Below are positions 15,532-25,393 of a stretch of 64,000 nucleotides of DNA, in pieces. This DNA comes from Limanda limanda (Eukaryota > Chordata > Actinopteri > Pleuronectiformes > Pleuronectidae): NCBI RefSeq assembly GCF_963576545.1, contig NC_083638.1, forward strand, positions 2,022,619-2,086,618, read 5' to 3'. The position numbers and the translations under genes were made by a program. Position 1 is the first letter of the stretch. The number at the start of each line of letters is the position of its first letter. Below the pieces are notes generated by a model, which saw only the letters and a list, made by a program, of their open reading frames with translations, did no database searches and was not told the DNA's origin.

Positions 15532-16408
15532 CACAACATTGTTGATGTGTGAGAGGTATTGTGGGTGAAAACCTCAGCAAATGTTCAGCGCATGGTGGTG
15601 ATGTCATCAGTCTTTTTGTGTTTAAATTAAATTATGTTTAAAATTCTCTGGAACCCTGAACAAGCAGGAATCTACTGGTTTTTACTGGTTCATCGTTCAG
15701 CTAAATTTTTTAATTTAATGCACAAATGATTAAATGTGGAGAGAAGATGAATCGAGGAGATTTGAATCTTTGTCAAGTTGACACAAGATCAGTGAGACTC
15801 AGGAACATTCAACATTTAAATTGAGCTGATGTCTGTTAAAATGTGTTTTTATTTAACTTGATTTAAATTGAATTTATATCAGATGTGTTGAATTTATTCA
15901 ATGTTTTTCAGGTCGTTTTACATTAGTAAAATAAAAAGAGAATTAATTGATTGTGAACCAGGAGAACAAACGGATAAAATGTGTGATTTTCTCTTTTCAA
16001 CATTCAGTCCTGATGTCACTGTCACGTCTTCACCCTAAGTATCAGGACCAGCTTTGACCTTTGACCTCCAGCCGGCTGAGACTCGGACACATCACAGACG
16101 AGAGGAAACGTTCGACCTCATGAGAGAAGATGTTCAGATTCTGGTCTCACATTTCTCGTACACTTGTTCGTACAAACACGACAAACAAACCCGAACATTT
16201 CTAGCTTCAGAGTTGTGTTTCTTCTTTGTGACGACGCTCGAACCTCAAACATCACGACTGGACCGATTGTGTTGAGCAACTGGTCCTCACAAAGATAGAA
16301 GAAGACACACACACACAGACACACACAGCATGATGTCACTCTCTCTACAGGAAATGAGTCATTTAGGCGTTTGTTAAAAGTTTTGATGATGACATCACAG
16401 ACTTTACT

Positions 16409-16464
<56 letters not shown>

Positions 16465-18883
16465 GTGTGTTTCAATACAAGCTGTAACTGTGACTTCATG
16501 TGAACAGTTACAGGAAACAACACAAACTTCAACTTGTCTTATTCAGAAAATGTTTTATTTAAAATCAAAATTATCAATTAGTGTTTTAACATCAGCCTCA
16601 TGTTTGTATTTTTATCCTTAAATTCTTTTACGTTTGTTTCGCACGCTGAGTTTGTACAAAAGTTTCTTACGTCAGATTCCAGAAACGCTTCTATCGCAAA
16701 AGATAATAAACAGAACCGTTTCCTGCCTCGTGGCCGACGTGTTGAATCGTGAAAATGAGTAAAAAGTTTAGAGTCTGAAGTTCTGATTCCAGAAATGAGA
16801 TTTGAACCCACACCTGAGAATCCTCCTGTCACTGCAGCAGATCTTCAAAATGACGTGAAGAAGAGAAATATTACAGAGGAAAAGGTGTATTTACATAACA
16901 TGAACATTAAATTCATATTACTTTCAGGAATTTCTGATGTGCAAATAAAAAACCTTTTTCAAACAACTTGTTTTGTGACTTTTGCCACATTTTTCAAAGA
17001 ATAGTGAAATAAATTCAACTTAATTGAAGCACGTCTGGTGACATTTATCTCTACATTCCTCCATCAGTCTGTACTTTTTCAAAAATAGAGAAAAAATAAA
17101 TTAAATTATAATCACTTTGTTACAACGATGATAAAGCTCAACCTAAAAGAACACACGCATGTGACTGGGATGTAAGTGTCTCTTTGTTGTGTCTCATTGT
17201 GTTTCCACTGCTCTCTGCTCGTGTCCTCCTTCCTTCACCGTGAACCCACGAGCAAGGCAGCTTCATCCTTCTCTCTTTCTACTTGGCTTCTGAACACTGT
17301 CTCTTGTTTGTCACTGATCGGCTGCTTCACGTGAACGAGCTCTGGTCTCACTGTGCGTGTCTCTCTGAGCCAATGATTGTGCACACACACACACACACAC
17401 ACACACACGCATTCGGTGTGTGTGTGTGTGTGTGTGTGTTTGAGAATCCGTGTCGTAGACTAACATCCTGTGTGAGGTTCAGTGACACAGGATGATTACA
17501 AGGACGTAAACTGTGTTTGAGCACAAGAAGATATTGAAATTAACGTGCACACATATGTGCACGTTACTGTTATAAGAACATAGAAATGTTTCTTTTACAA
17601 TATGAATATGAGTTTGAGTAACTCAAATAGTGAATTTCAAGCAAATCTGTGCGTTCCAACATTCAACAGGATCATAATACGTTAAATAGAAGAATGTCAC
17701 CATAACTACGACCTCATTTATATATTTAGTTATACTCCTTCAAACTAATGAAATAGGATTATTATAAACTAATATATATATTCTCCAAATATGAGAACAT
17801 CAGTGAACGTGAATTTCTTCACTAGTTTGTTCAAGTTAAGAACAAATCTGTTCGTGAGGGTTCCTGCAGAACCAGGACCAGGACCAAGACCAGGACCAAG
17901 ACCAGGACCAGGACCAGGACCAGGACCAGGACCAGGACCAGGACCAGGATTAGGACCAGGACCAGGACCAGGACCAGGACCACGATTAGGACCAGGACCA
18001 GGATCAACTGTCATTAAGTGTGTTGCTATAGATCCAAACGTTTGAGTGGAAAGTGTCGTACACATCCTACAGACCTGGGTTAGAAGTGAACCGTGGCCTG
18101 TGATTGGCTCGTATGCCGCGACAGTTCAGACCCAGAAGACAACACCTGAGTTTGAATCTGGAGGTCAGGGGTCAGCAGAAGTCAGGGGTCAGCAGAGGTC
18201 AATGAACAAACTGAATCACGACAATTTATCTTAATATTTTGAAAGAATTTTCATGAATATTTACCTTCTCAAGGGAGGTTATGTTTTCACCCCTATGCCT
18301 TTATTAAAGATCTCACAACACACTCTTATCAGTTTGGTGCAGATCCAGGATGTTTGGGGGGGGGGAGTTCAGCTGCAACCTGAAACTTCACCACTAGATG
18401 TCACTACACTCTACACGCTGAGCCTTTAAGGAGCTGGTGCTCTGGTGGAATCATTACTTCTACTGACTGATGTTCTGGGTTTAAATAAATCTGAATGAAT
18501 TTAAATAACCTGAAGCTGCATCATGAGCTCGTAACCATGGGAACAGCAGAGAGTACGTCACTGTGACATCACCGTGACGTCACTGACACCATGGCAGTCA
18601 GATGCATCAAACCTCCAGCACCAGGATTCAAACCAGCAACTTTTAAACACTTCCTCTTCTCTTTCACAATAAAACATCTGACAGAGAATGACGTCACCAC
18701 ATCCTCCTCCTCCTCCATCACCTTCATCATCCTCATCCTTTCCGTGCACGTGTCATCCTACCTGTGTCTGCTGGCCGCGCGGCCTCCGTGCGCGTGCCCG
18801 CCGGTGTACAGGCTGTAGGAGCGGGGGGGGGTGGCGTGCCCGCAGGTCCAGAGCGCGAGCAGCAGCAGCGGGAGCGCGCCCAT
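6833..18883 (-). CDS. emilin1: EMILIN-1 (elastin microfibril interface-located protein 1), complete coding gene
   Basis: Fourteen coding exons: 18762-18883, 15339-15464, 14140-14432, 13472-13779, 12829-13002, 10941-12047, 10159-10459, 9660-10082, 9330-9578, 8791-8982, 8234-8350, 8033-8050, 7755-7889 and 6833-7155. They sum to 3,888 nt (1,295 residues plus stop) with every junction in phase. Order: signal peptide, seven-cysteine EMI domain, coiled coils, collagen-like Gly-X-Y stretch, gC1q domain. Human EMILIN1 is 1,016 residues; the extra length is mostly glycine-rich low-complexity sequence. The gC1q region ([43 protein letters not shown]) assigns it to EMILIN1 rather than EMILIN2/3 or multimerin. 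In the family it is secreted, forms trimers and multimers, associates with elastic fibres, binds alpha4/alpha9 integrins through gC1q and restrains TGF-beta processing through EMI. Fish have a and b copies; I cannot tell which this is. Confidence 0.96.
7897..7966. repeat. CA/GT microsatellite upstream of emilin1 exon 13
   Basis: About 35 CA units on the plus strand, so GU repeats in the pre-mRNA. They end only a few bases before the exon 13 acceptor (GTTCGCAG) and replace a normal polypyrimidine tract. Confidence 0.9.
8033..8350 (-). CDS. emilin1: emilin1 exons 11-12: collagen-like stretch and 18-nt micro-exon
   Basis: Exon 11 (8234-8350) encodes Gly-X-Y triplets from [13 protein letters not shown] to GARGFPGE. 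Exon 12 (8033-8050) is only 18 nt; read across its junctions it adds PKGET within the Gly-X-Y register. The micro-exon has clean boundaries (CCAG before, GTAAGTG after) and preserves phase 1. A comparably tiny exon is described in human EMILIN1 at this position. The stretch probably nucleates the trimer below the gC1q head. Confidence 0.9.
8791..9578 (-). CDS. emilin1: emilin1 exons 9-10: distal coiled coil
   Basis: Exon 9 (9330-9578) encodes [20 protein letters not shown] and [19 protein letters not shown]. Exon 10 (8791-8982) encodes [20 protein letters not shown] and [19 protein letters not shown]. Both align with the C-terminal end of the large human exon (RLEGVCERLD, LWAGLRETN, LNSSLQLLEDRL). 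The intervening intron, 8983-9329, is largely AATCA and GAACATGTAT repeats. Confidence 0.92.
9024..9167. repeat. AATCA pentanucleotide array in emilin1 intron 9
   Basis: About 28 near-perfect AATCA/AATCAATC units. A second array of a 10-bp unit (GAACATGTAT / GAACACGTAT) at 9213-9283 fills most of the rest of this 347-bp intron. Confidence 0.9.
9660..10082 (-). CDS. emilin1: emilin1 exon 8: Gly-Ser linker followed by coiled coil
   Basis: The first ~76 codons (10082 to about 9855) encode almost only Gly and Ser ([11 protein letters not shown] pattern), like a flexible linker. The conserved [20 protein letters not shown] and [17 protein letters not shown] follow, which align with human PSRGPLDGFSVFGG and [17 protein letters not shown]. 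The linker therefore sits where mammals have a short proline/glycine-rich spacer. The opposite strand reads [10 protein letters not shown] and is spurious. Confidence 0.93.
10159..10459 (-). CDS. emilin1: emilin1 exon 7: coiled coil
   Basis: Encodes [20 protein letters not shown], the [17 protein letters not shown] segment and [10 protein letters not shown]. It matches the human stretch GCGACGGVQEELGRLRDGVERCSC, so the cysteine pairs before and after the helix are conserved. It ends in phase 1 and exon 8 completes the last cysteine. Confidence 0.92.
10460..10940. repeat. emilin1 intron 6: degenerate CTATATAACT repeats
   Basis: The 481-bp intron is mainly loose repeats of ACTCTATATAACTCTATA, very AT-rich and diverged. 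No exon or element signal is visible. Confidence 0.65.
10941..12047 (-). CDS. emilin1: emilin1 exon 6: central coiled coil with a ~120-residue glycine tract
   Basis: This 1,107-nt exon (369 codons, phase 0 at both ends) begins [20 protein letters not shown], matching the EMILIN1 coiled coil, and runs through heptads such as [16 protein letters not shown]. From about 11417 down to 11056 it encodes roughly 120 residues of repeated [15 protein letters not shown] sequence, repeated at DNA level in units of about 50 bp. It then returns to coiled coil ([19 protein letters not shown]). The tract is in frame with no stop. On the other strand the same DNA reads as a spurious proline-rich frame. Confidence 0.93.
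12141..12690. repeat. CCAACCAATCAA minisatellite in emilin1 intron 5
   Basis: About 550 bp of interleaved ACCA/ATCA tetramers (CCAATCAACCAACCAATCAA and variants) make up most of the 781-bp intron 12048-12828. One strand is nearly free of G, giving strong strand asymmetry. Confidence 0.9.
12829..13779 (-). CDS. emilin1: emilin1 exons 4-5: first coiled coil and glycine-rich tract
   Basis: Exon 4 (13472-13779) has the heptad-rich [20 protein letters not shown], then a Gly/Glu/Arg tract (13566-13678), then [18 protein letters not shown], which aligns with PADAA...VHETLNEIQ of mammalian EMILIN1. Exon 5 (12829-13002) encodes [14 protein letters not shown], a [11 protein letters not shown] spacer and [20 protein letters not shown]. 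In mammals both belong to one large exon. Confidence 0.92.
13073..13430. repeat. 15-bp minisatellite in emilin1 intron 4
   Basis: About 24 copies of a 15-bp unit, GGATCTGGACTATCA with variants such as GGATCTGACCTGTCA, fill most of the 469-bp intron 13003-13471. Because 15 is a multiple of three, every frame reads as a repetitive pseudo-protein; none is a gene. Confidence 0.9.
14140..15464 (-). CDS. emilin1: emilin1 exons 2-3: EMI domain and first glycine-rich linker
   Basis: Exon 2 (15339-15464) encodes [18 protein letters not shown], then CSWGSGQC. Exon 3 (14140-14432) encodes [14 protein letters not shown] and [14 protein letters not shown]. Together they supply all seven EMI cysteines in the expected order. 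In EMILIN1 this domain mediates multimer assembly and pro-TGF-beta binding. The rest of exon 3 is a linker rich in Gly with Thr/Ala/Gln/Ser/His ([19 protein letters not shown]). Exon 2 is bounded on both sides by CA/GT microsatellites. Confidence 0.95.
14542..14665. repeat. 21-bp minisatellite in emilin1 intron 2
   Basis: About six copies of GTGTCCATGTGACATCATGAC. Each copy contains TGACATCA, close to a CRE/AP-1 half-site arrangement, but nothing shows that it is regulatory. Confidence 0.85.
15249..15331. repeat. GT microsatellite touching the emilin1 exon 2 donor
   Basis: Imperfect GT repeats on the plus strand, so AC repeats at the very start of intron 2 in the transcript. The array overlaps the last bases of the donor GTGAGTAT at 15331-15338. 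Confidence 0.9.
15471..15531. repeat. CA microsatellite touching the emilin1 exon 2 acceptor
   Basis: About 30 CA units on the plus strand, so UG repeats in the pre-mRNA directly before the acceptor GACACAG of exon 2. It is complementary to the GT array on the other side of the exon. Confidence 0.9.
17382..17438. repeat. CA-then-GT palindromic microsatellite
   Basis: About 13 CA units, a short spacer containing GCATTCGG, then about 11 GT units. The two arms are reverse complements, so the site can form a hairpin or cruciform in DNA or RNA. Confidence 0.85.
17868..18005. repeat. GGACCA hexanucleotide minisatellite
   Basis: About 23 copies of GGACCA with a few GGATTA/GGACCAAGA variants. It reads as Pro-Gly on both strands, giving collagen-looking frames that have no start, splice or homology support. 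Confidence 0.9.
18762..18883 (-). CDS. emilin1: emilin1 exon 1: start codon and signal peptide
   Basis: The start ATG (18883-18881, context GGAATGG) opens [20 protein letters not shown], a typical signal peptide with a likely cleavage after GHA. It continues RSYSLYTGG, matching the conserved EMILIN1 N-terminus, and ends in ASRH before the donor CAG|GTAGGA. Exon 1 ends in phase 2 and the split arginine codon is completed by exon 2. Confidence 0.93.
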
Positions 18884-19303
18884 TCCGGTGATCAATAAAC
18901 AATCTACACACGATCACTTCTGAGATCCTCCCGTCTCCATGGAGACCACATCCGTTCCGGGTCCGGGTCTAATGATCCATGATCCGGATCCTGGTCCAGA
19001 CTCTGACTTCTGCTCCGGTTCGAGTCCCGCTCCTCCTCCTCTGCGCCTCTAGTCCGGTTCAATCCCCCGTTAATCCGGTTTCATCCCAGTTTAATCCGGT
19101 TCGAGCGGTCAGACCCGGTCTGAGTTTGTTCATCAGAACTTTTCATGTGAAACAAAGAAAAAGTTGCGACAGATTGAAGCAGCTGCTCCTCCTCTTCATC
19201 ACCGCCCCCCCACCTCACTGTCCCCGCCCCTCCCACAGGAGAAACCAGACACGTGCGCCTCTGCAGCCTCACCTGCAGGACGAGGACCTGGTGCTGGTTC
19301 TGA

Positions 19304-19757
19304 TCCTGGTCCACAGTCCTGGTCCAGATCTCCAGTTTTCATCACAGTCCTGGTCTTCATCACAGGTCCTGGTCTTCATCACGGTCCTGGTCTTCATCAC
19401 AGGTCCTGGTCTTCATCACAGTCCTGGTCTTCATCACAGTCCTGGTCTTCATCACAGTCCTGATCTTCATCACAGGTCCTGGTCTTCATCACGGTCCTGG
19501 TCTTCATCACGGTCCTGGTCTTCATCACGGCCCTGGTCTTCATCACAGGTCCTGGTCTTCATCACAGGTCCTGGTCTTCATCACAGGTCCTGGTCTTCAT
19601 CACAGTCCTGGTCTTCATCACAGCTCCTGGTCTTCATCACAGGTCCTGGTCTTCATCACAGCTCCTGGTCTTCATCACAGGTCCTGGTCTTCATCACAGC
19701 TCCTGGTCTTCATCACAGCTCCTGGTCCAGATCTCCAGTCTTCATCACAGTCCTGAT
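19304..19757. repeat. GGTCCTGGTCTTCATCACA minisatellite
   Basis: More than 20 copies of an 18-19-bp unit, with interspersed AGTCCTGGTC and AGCTCCTGGTC variants. It begins about 420 bp upstream of the emilin1 start codon. Confidence 0.9.
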
Positions 19758-20216
19758 CCGTCAGCATTTTTAAAGTTTTATCAGTGAAAAGTTTGTCTTC
19801 ACGGGGACGAAGAAAAGTATTGGACAGTTTCAGTAATAAGAGAAATGACACATAAAGATATAAATTTAAACAAATTAAAGTTCAACTCAAATCAAACACA
19901 ACGTTTAACATATGTGAGGATGAAAGTGGATTTTGTCACTGAATTTAAAAAATGTAAAGGACATTAAATAGATGATGAATTTAGAAACTAATTCATTATT
20001 TTTAATGTTGTGATAACGTTACACAACAGAGACCGACAAACTGTAACTGAGAGTAACTGTAGCTGAAAGTAACTGTAACTGAAAGTAACTATAAACTATC
20101 GTGACTCTGAAGACGATGATTAAACTTTGTCTCAGGTTCTGTTCCGTGACTTTTCACCTCGATCGGAAACTCTCAAAGTCAAAGGATGTTTCATATCAGC
20201 TTCTCCTGAAATAACC

Positions 20217-20217
20217 A

Positions 20218-20277
<60 letters not shown>

Positions 20278-20371
20278 CACACATTCACATGCACACATGC
20301 ACACATGCACATTCACACACACACACACACACACATACACACACACACACACAAACACACACACAAACACT
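20217..20371. repeat. CA microsatellite, compound
   Basis: A CA run is interrupted near 20276-20310 by CACATGCA-type units, then resumes. A C-rich run follows at about 20575-20632. Confidence 0.9.
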
Positions 20372-21588
20372 CAGATGATAACAAACTGTCTCTGGAAGCT
20401 TGTTGTTCACTGGGTGTGTTTGATTTGTGTCACTGAACGTTTCCACTGGGTGGAGCATTCAATCACAAATTCTTTGACCTATGATGTAAATTTAGTTTTT
20501 ATCCACAATGATGTCAAACATTACAAACTTTCAAGGCTCTATTTCTGTAACCTGCTGAGGCCCTGTTCTATCAGCCCCCCCCCCCCCAGGGGCCCCACAG
20601 GCCCCCCCCACCCCACCCCCCCAGGGGCCCCACAGCAGCTCTGATAAGGATTTTATTTATGGTTTTATTACAGAGATCATTTGAAGCTGAAGGAGCAGAT
20701 CTATCATCCCACTCTTGAACCTACATTACCCACAATGCACCTGGACCTCGGGCGGCAGAGACGACTGATTCTGAACATGAAGAATAATTCACACAGATGA
20801 ATCCGTCTTTTCAGAATAAAATACATACGTGAAGAAAACAACGCGAACAAAGTTTCCTTTCACAATAAGAGCGTCGGAGTCAAACAGTGGAAACTCTCTC
20901 TATCAGACCCCCCCCCCCGCTCCTTCCTCCCTGTATGGAGACGGACCACCCAGAATGCATCACTTCACTCACACTGTTTCGCTGTGTGCACTTTATGAGG
21001 CAGCTTTTAAAAGAAGCTGTTGTTTTAATGACAGAGTCACATTCCACAGGAAGAAGCTCACGTGAGAAACAACAACAGCTGCTTCACACATTCAAACTTC
21101 ATTGGGAAAAATCTGATCATTATTAACTTTTTTTTTTTTTACTGTTTCTCATTCTGGACGGAAATAAAAATCAAAAATCAGATGAAATCATGATTCCGCG
21201 GCTGTGATGTCATCTCTCCTTGCGTGACGACCTCCGAGGAATCGATCGACCTCATTGGTTCAGAAAATATTATTCATGACGACAAGAAGACAACCAGGTC
21301 AACAACAACACCACACACACGACACATGACACACACACATATAACCCTGAACCCGTCGACAGAGCAGAGAAGAAGAACCAGGGGCGGACACTGGGTCACA
21401 TGACGATGACATCACCTTCAACATGACTTTTATTTGTTTTTCCAGCTTTATCTTCTCCAGTCACATGTGAAGCAACACGTCTGTCGACTCATGTTTCACA
21501 GCAACAACATTTGAAACGTGGAAACTGTGACGTTGTGTTTTTGTTTCCACTTGTTGATGGAGCCTGTGTCTCTGTGAGGACGCGGCTG

Positions 21589-22015
21589 GTGCCTGTCAGT
21601 CCTCACTGAGGGAACACAGGTGAATCCCAGGGTGCCTGTCAGTCCACACTGAGGGAGACACAGGTGAACACCAGGGTGCCTGTCAGTCCACACTGAGGGA
21701 GGAACAGGTGAACACCAGGGAGCCTGTCAGTCCTCACTGAGGGAGAATCAGGTGAACATCAGGGTGCCTGTCAGTCTTCACTGAGGGACAGGTGGATACC
21801 AGGGTGCCTGTCAGTCCTCACTGAGGGACACACAGGTTGAACACCAGGGTGCCTGTCAGTCCTCACTGAGGGAGGAACAGGTGAACACCAGGGTGCCTGT
21901 CAGTCCTCACTGAGGGAGGAACAGGTGAACACCAGGGTGCCTGTCAGTCCTCACTGAGGGAGAGTCAGGTGAACACCAGGGTGCCTGTCAGTCCTCACTG
22001 AGGGAGGAACAGGCC
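21589..22015. repeat. 44-bp minisatellite
   Basis: About ten copies of a unit beginning GTGCCTGTCAGTCCTCACTG and containing GAGGGAGGAACAGGTGAACA. Copies vary by single-base changes and small indels at one internal spot, with no unique spacers, so this is not a CRISPR-type array. Confidence 0.92.
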
Positions 22016-22511
22016 CTGGCTCAGAGCCTCTGAGCACCTCGCTGACAGAACCAATCAATGAGCTGATCACAGGCCTGACGCCCCCCCCCTGTCACCTGTA
22101 CGGCCTGCAGGCGCTCACCTGGCGACCTATCTGATCACCTGATCACATGACCTCCTGATCAGCTGACCTCCTGACCTCCTGACCTCCTCAGGGGTCAATA
22201 AAGCCTCCACTGGTTTTAAGGAGCTGTTGTAAAACACAGACGTCCTGAGAGGCTTTTATTTTGATACGACCCTGCAGGCTGCCGTAGCTGGTCAGAGGTC
22301 AAAGGTCAGAGGTCACTCAAATGTTGACTGAATGAACTCACTACTAAGACCCCCCCCCCCTCCTCAAATAACAGACCATCTAAATGCAGGGTTCTGTTCA
22401 TTTATATTACACAGAATAAAGATGTTATAATTATAGAATAAAACATTATTACAATATGAAAGGTCTTTGAGGATCCAGGTCCTTGTGGATCAGGTCTGTG
22501 TCTTAGAGCTT

Positions 22512-23071
22512 TGGGTCTCAGGGACTCAGGGTCTCTGGGTCCGGGTCTCTGTGGGTCACAGGGACTCTGGGTCTCTGTGGGTCCTGTGGGTCTCAGGGAC
22601 TCTGGGTCAAGGTCTCTGTGGGTCACAGGGTCTCTGGGTCCGGGTCTCTGTGGGTCACAGGGACTCTGGGTCTCTGTGGGTCTCTGTGGGTCTCAGGGTC
22701 TCTGGGTCCGGGTCTCTGTGGGTCACAGGGTCTCTGGGTCCGGGTCTCTGTGGGTCACAGGGACTCTGGGTCTCAGGGACTCTGGGTCAGGGTCTCTGTG
22801 GGTCACAGGGTCTCTGGGTCTCTGTGGGTCTCTGTGGGTCTCAGGGTCTCTGGCTCCGGGTCTCTGTGGGTCACAGGGTCTTTGGGTCCGGGTCTCTGTG
22901 GGTCACAGGGTCTTTGGGTCCGGGTCTCTGTGGGTCACAGGGTCTTTGGGTCCGGGTCTCTGTGGGTCTCTGTGGGTCTCAGAGACTCTGGGTCAGGGTC
23001 TCTGTGGGACACAGGGACTCTAGGTGTCTCTGTGGGTCACAGGGACTCTGGGACTCTGGGTCCTGGTCTAC
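22512..23071. repeat. GGGTCTCTGTGGGTCACAG minisatellite
   Basis: About 560 bp of ~19-bp units alternating with GGGACTCTGGGTC and GGGTCTCTGGGTCCG variants. Long plus-strand frames through it are repeat artefacts. Confidence 0.92.
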
Positions 23072-23411
23072 AGAGTCCGGTTCAGTCTGGGTGAAAGTGG
23101 GCGGAGCTTCTGTGTTTATCTCAGTTCAGCTGAAGCTTCACTTTAACACAAACAGCTTCATATTTAGTCTGAGAGCAGAAACCTAAACTCAGCTCAGTGG
23201 CCTGGGGGGGGCGGGGGGGGACATACCTGGAGGCCCCGTTAACCCTCACTCTGCTTTTTCCACTCACCCCTCCCCCACCCTCCCCCATCTGCCTCCCTTT
23301 GTTTACTTTACACGATCCTTTCTTTCCACAGAAGAAAATCTGAAAGATTCAGGAGGAGGAGTCTGGATCAGGAGGAGGAGTCTGAGTCAGGAGAACAGAG
23401 GAGGAACTGGT

Positions 23412-24230
23412 GTTCATCTTCATCATCTTCATCATCTTCTTCACCTTCATCATCTTCTTCATCTTCATCTTCATCATTTTCATCTTCATCATCTTCATCA
23501 TCATCATCTTCATCATCTTCATCATCTTCATCATCTTCATCATCTCAGCATCTTCATCTTCATCATCTTCATCCTCACATCTTCATCATCAAACCACTAC
23601 CATCTTCATCATCTTCATCACCTTCATCATCTTCATCACCTTCATCACTTTCATCATCTTCATCACCTTCATCATCTTCTTCATCTTCATCATCACACCA
23701 ACACCAGCTTCATCATCTTCATCATCTTCTTCATCTTCATCATTTTCATCTTCATCATCACACCACTACCATCTTCATCATCTTCATCATCTTCATCTTC
23801 ATCATCTTCATCATCTTCTTCAGCATCTTCATCATCACACCACCACCATCTTCATCATCTTCATCATCTTCTTCATCTTCATCATCTTCATCACATCTTC
23901 TTCATCTTCATCATCTTCATCACACCACCACCATCTTCATCATCTTCTTCATCTTCATCATCTTCATCATCACACCGCTACCATCTTCATCATCTTCATC
24001 ATCATCTTCAGCATCTTCTTCAGCATCTTCATCATCACACCAACACCATCTTCATCTTTTTCATCATCTTCATCACACCACCCCCATCTTCATCATCTTC
24101 ATCATCACACCACCACCAGCTTCACCATCTTCTTCATCACACCACTAGCATCTTCATCATCTTCTTCATCACACCACCACCATCTTTATCATCATCATCA
24201 TCTTCATCACACCACCAACCATCTTCGGCA
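23412..24230. repeat. TCATCT/TCATCATCT satellite-like array
   Basis: About 820 bp of CATCTT/CATCATCTT units with periodic CACACCACCACC interruptions, pyrimidine-rich on the plus strand and almost free of G for several hundred bases. A 330-codon plus-strand frame through it is an artefact. Confidence 0.92.
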
Positions 24231-25022
24231 TCAATCAGCTGGCCACGCCCTCACGGCTGCAGCGTTCGTCACTCGCCGGCGCCATCACCTGTTTGAAAAC
24301 TGTTTCATCACTGAAGTGCATTCTGGGACATGCTGGCCCAGAAGGGATCAACCAATCAGAGCCTTTGAAATGAGACGAGAGCTTGATTCTCCTGATGCAT
24401 GATGGGAACTCGAGATGTGAAACTGTGAAACTGAAGAGGAAACTTTTTCAAAGAGTCAGAAACATTTTATTGTAAATCAACTGGACTTTTATTCTGAAAA
24501 TAGTAAAGAAAAGATATAAAAGGTCTAAAACCAGATGTGAAGAAAACAAAAAAAAGAAACTGATTAAACTCTTTAACTTTAATTCAACTCTAGAACAAAG
24601 TAACTTCATGTTCTGGAGTCTCAGGTGAGAAGGGAATGGTTCCACATGAGGAAGAGAGCAGGTCACATGTTCTGTTCCTGACTGTGTAGAAATCAAACGT
24701 CCTCCTCCGCTCGGCCTCAGCAGCTGGAAGTCATTACACCCCACCCCCCCGTGTTTCACCACAGTATAAATCCACTGAGGACTCCGAGCCAGACGAGTCC
24801 GAGCCAAGTGAGTCGAGTGTCACAGCAGCTCGGCTGGAAGGATTCAAACCCTCAGATTCACAAACATCGTTATCATCAACAAGCGTTGATCTGAATGTTA
24901 CATATTTTAACGTGAAAATGTGTTTACAAGGTGAAAAAACTACAAAATAAATCAGAGTGATCGTTGAGACGGAGCAGATTTAAACCTGCAGCAAAGTCAC
25001 TGACACATCACTGACCAGTCAC

Positions 25023-25285
25023 CAGTAGTGGGAAATAACGAGGTAGAAATACTTTGTTTCTGTACTTAAGTAGATTTTTCATAAATCTGTACTTTACTTG
25101 AGTATTTCTTTTCCTGACGACTTTTTACTTTTACTCGTTACATTTGAACAAAAATATGTGTACTTTCTACTTCTTACATTCTCAAACTTTCTGACGGGTG
25201 ACTTGTACTTTTACTGACGTCACTTTTAGGTAAGATATCTGTACTTTTACTCAAGTATGGCTTTGAAGTACTTTATACACCACTG
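25023..25285. mobile_element. hAT-like MITE
   Basis: Termini CAGTAGTGGGAAATAAC and AAGTACTTTATACACCACTG are inverted-repeat-like, and the interior is full of GTACTTTTACT motifs. Flanks CCAGTCAC (25015-25022) and CCAATCAC (25286-25293) form an 8-bp target duplication with one mismatch, as expected for hAT. This CAGTGGTG...CACCACTG type of element is common in fish genomes. Confidence 0.8.
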
Positions 25286-25393
25286 CCAATCACTGACACA
25301 TCACTGATCAACCACTGGATCAATCAATCATCAAGTGTCAGTCTCTGCTTCGGATTTTGCTGTTGTAGAAACATAAACTTAATTCTGTTATAA

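Larger units (their letters stand above)
15532..18761. other. emilin1 intron 1
   Basis: This is most of the 3.3-kb first intron. It holds a GT array (about 16411-16470), a CA/GT palindrome (17382-17438), a GGACCA minisatellite (17868-18005) and a G-run near 18356. I see no coding exon, RNA gene or clear transposon. Confidence 0.6.

Noticed and set aside
17769..18065. Collagen-like PGPGPG frames on both strands
   Set aside because: Produced by the GGACCA hexamer repeat within emilin1 intron 1; the genuine collagen exon is 8234-8350.
21589..22015. Regularly spaced direct repeats that could look like a CRISPR array
   Set aside because: Head-to-tail 44-bp units with no unique spacers in a vertebrate genome; a minisatellite.
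22467..23186. Long plus-strand open frame (239 codons) and its overlapping frames
   Set aside because: It lies wholly in a ~19-bp minisatellite; all frames are repetitive and none has splice or homology support.
23410..24402. 330-codon plus-strand frame rich in Ile/Phe/Ser
   Set aside because: Translation of a TCATCT array; composition follows the repeat, not a protein family.
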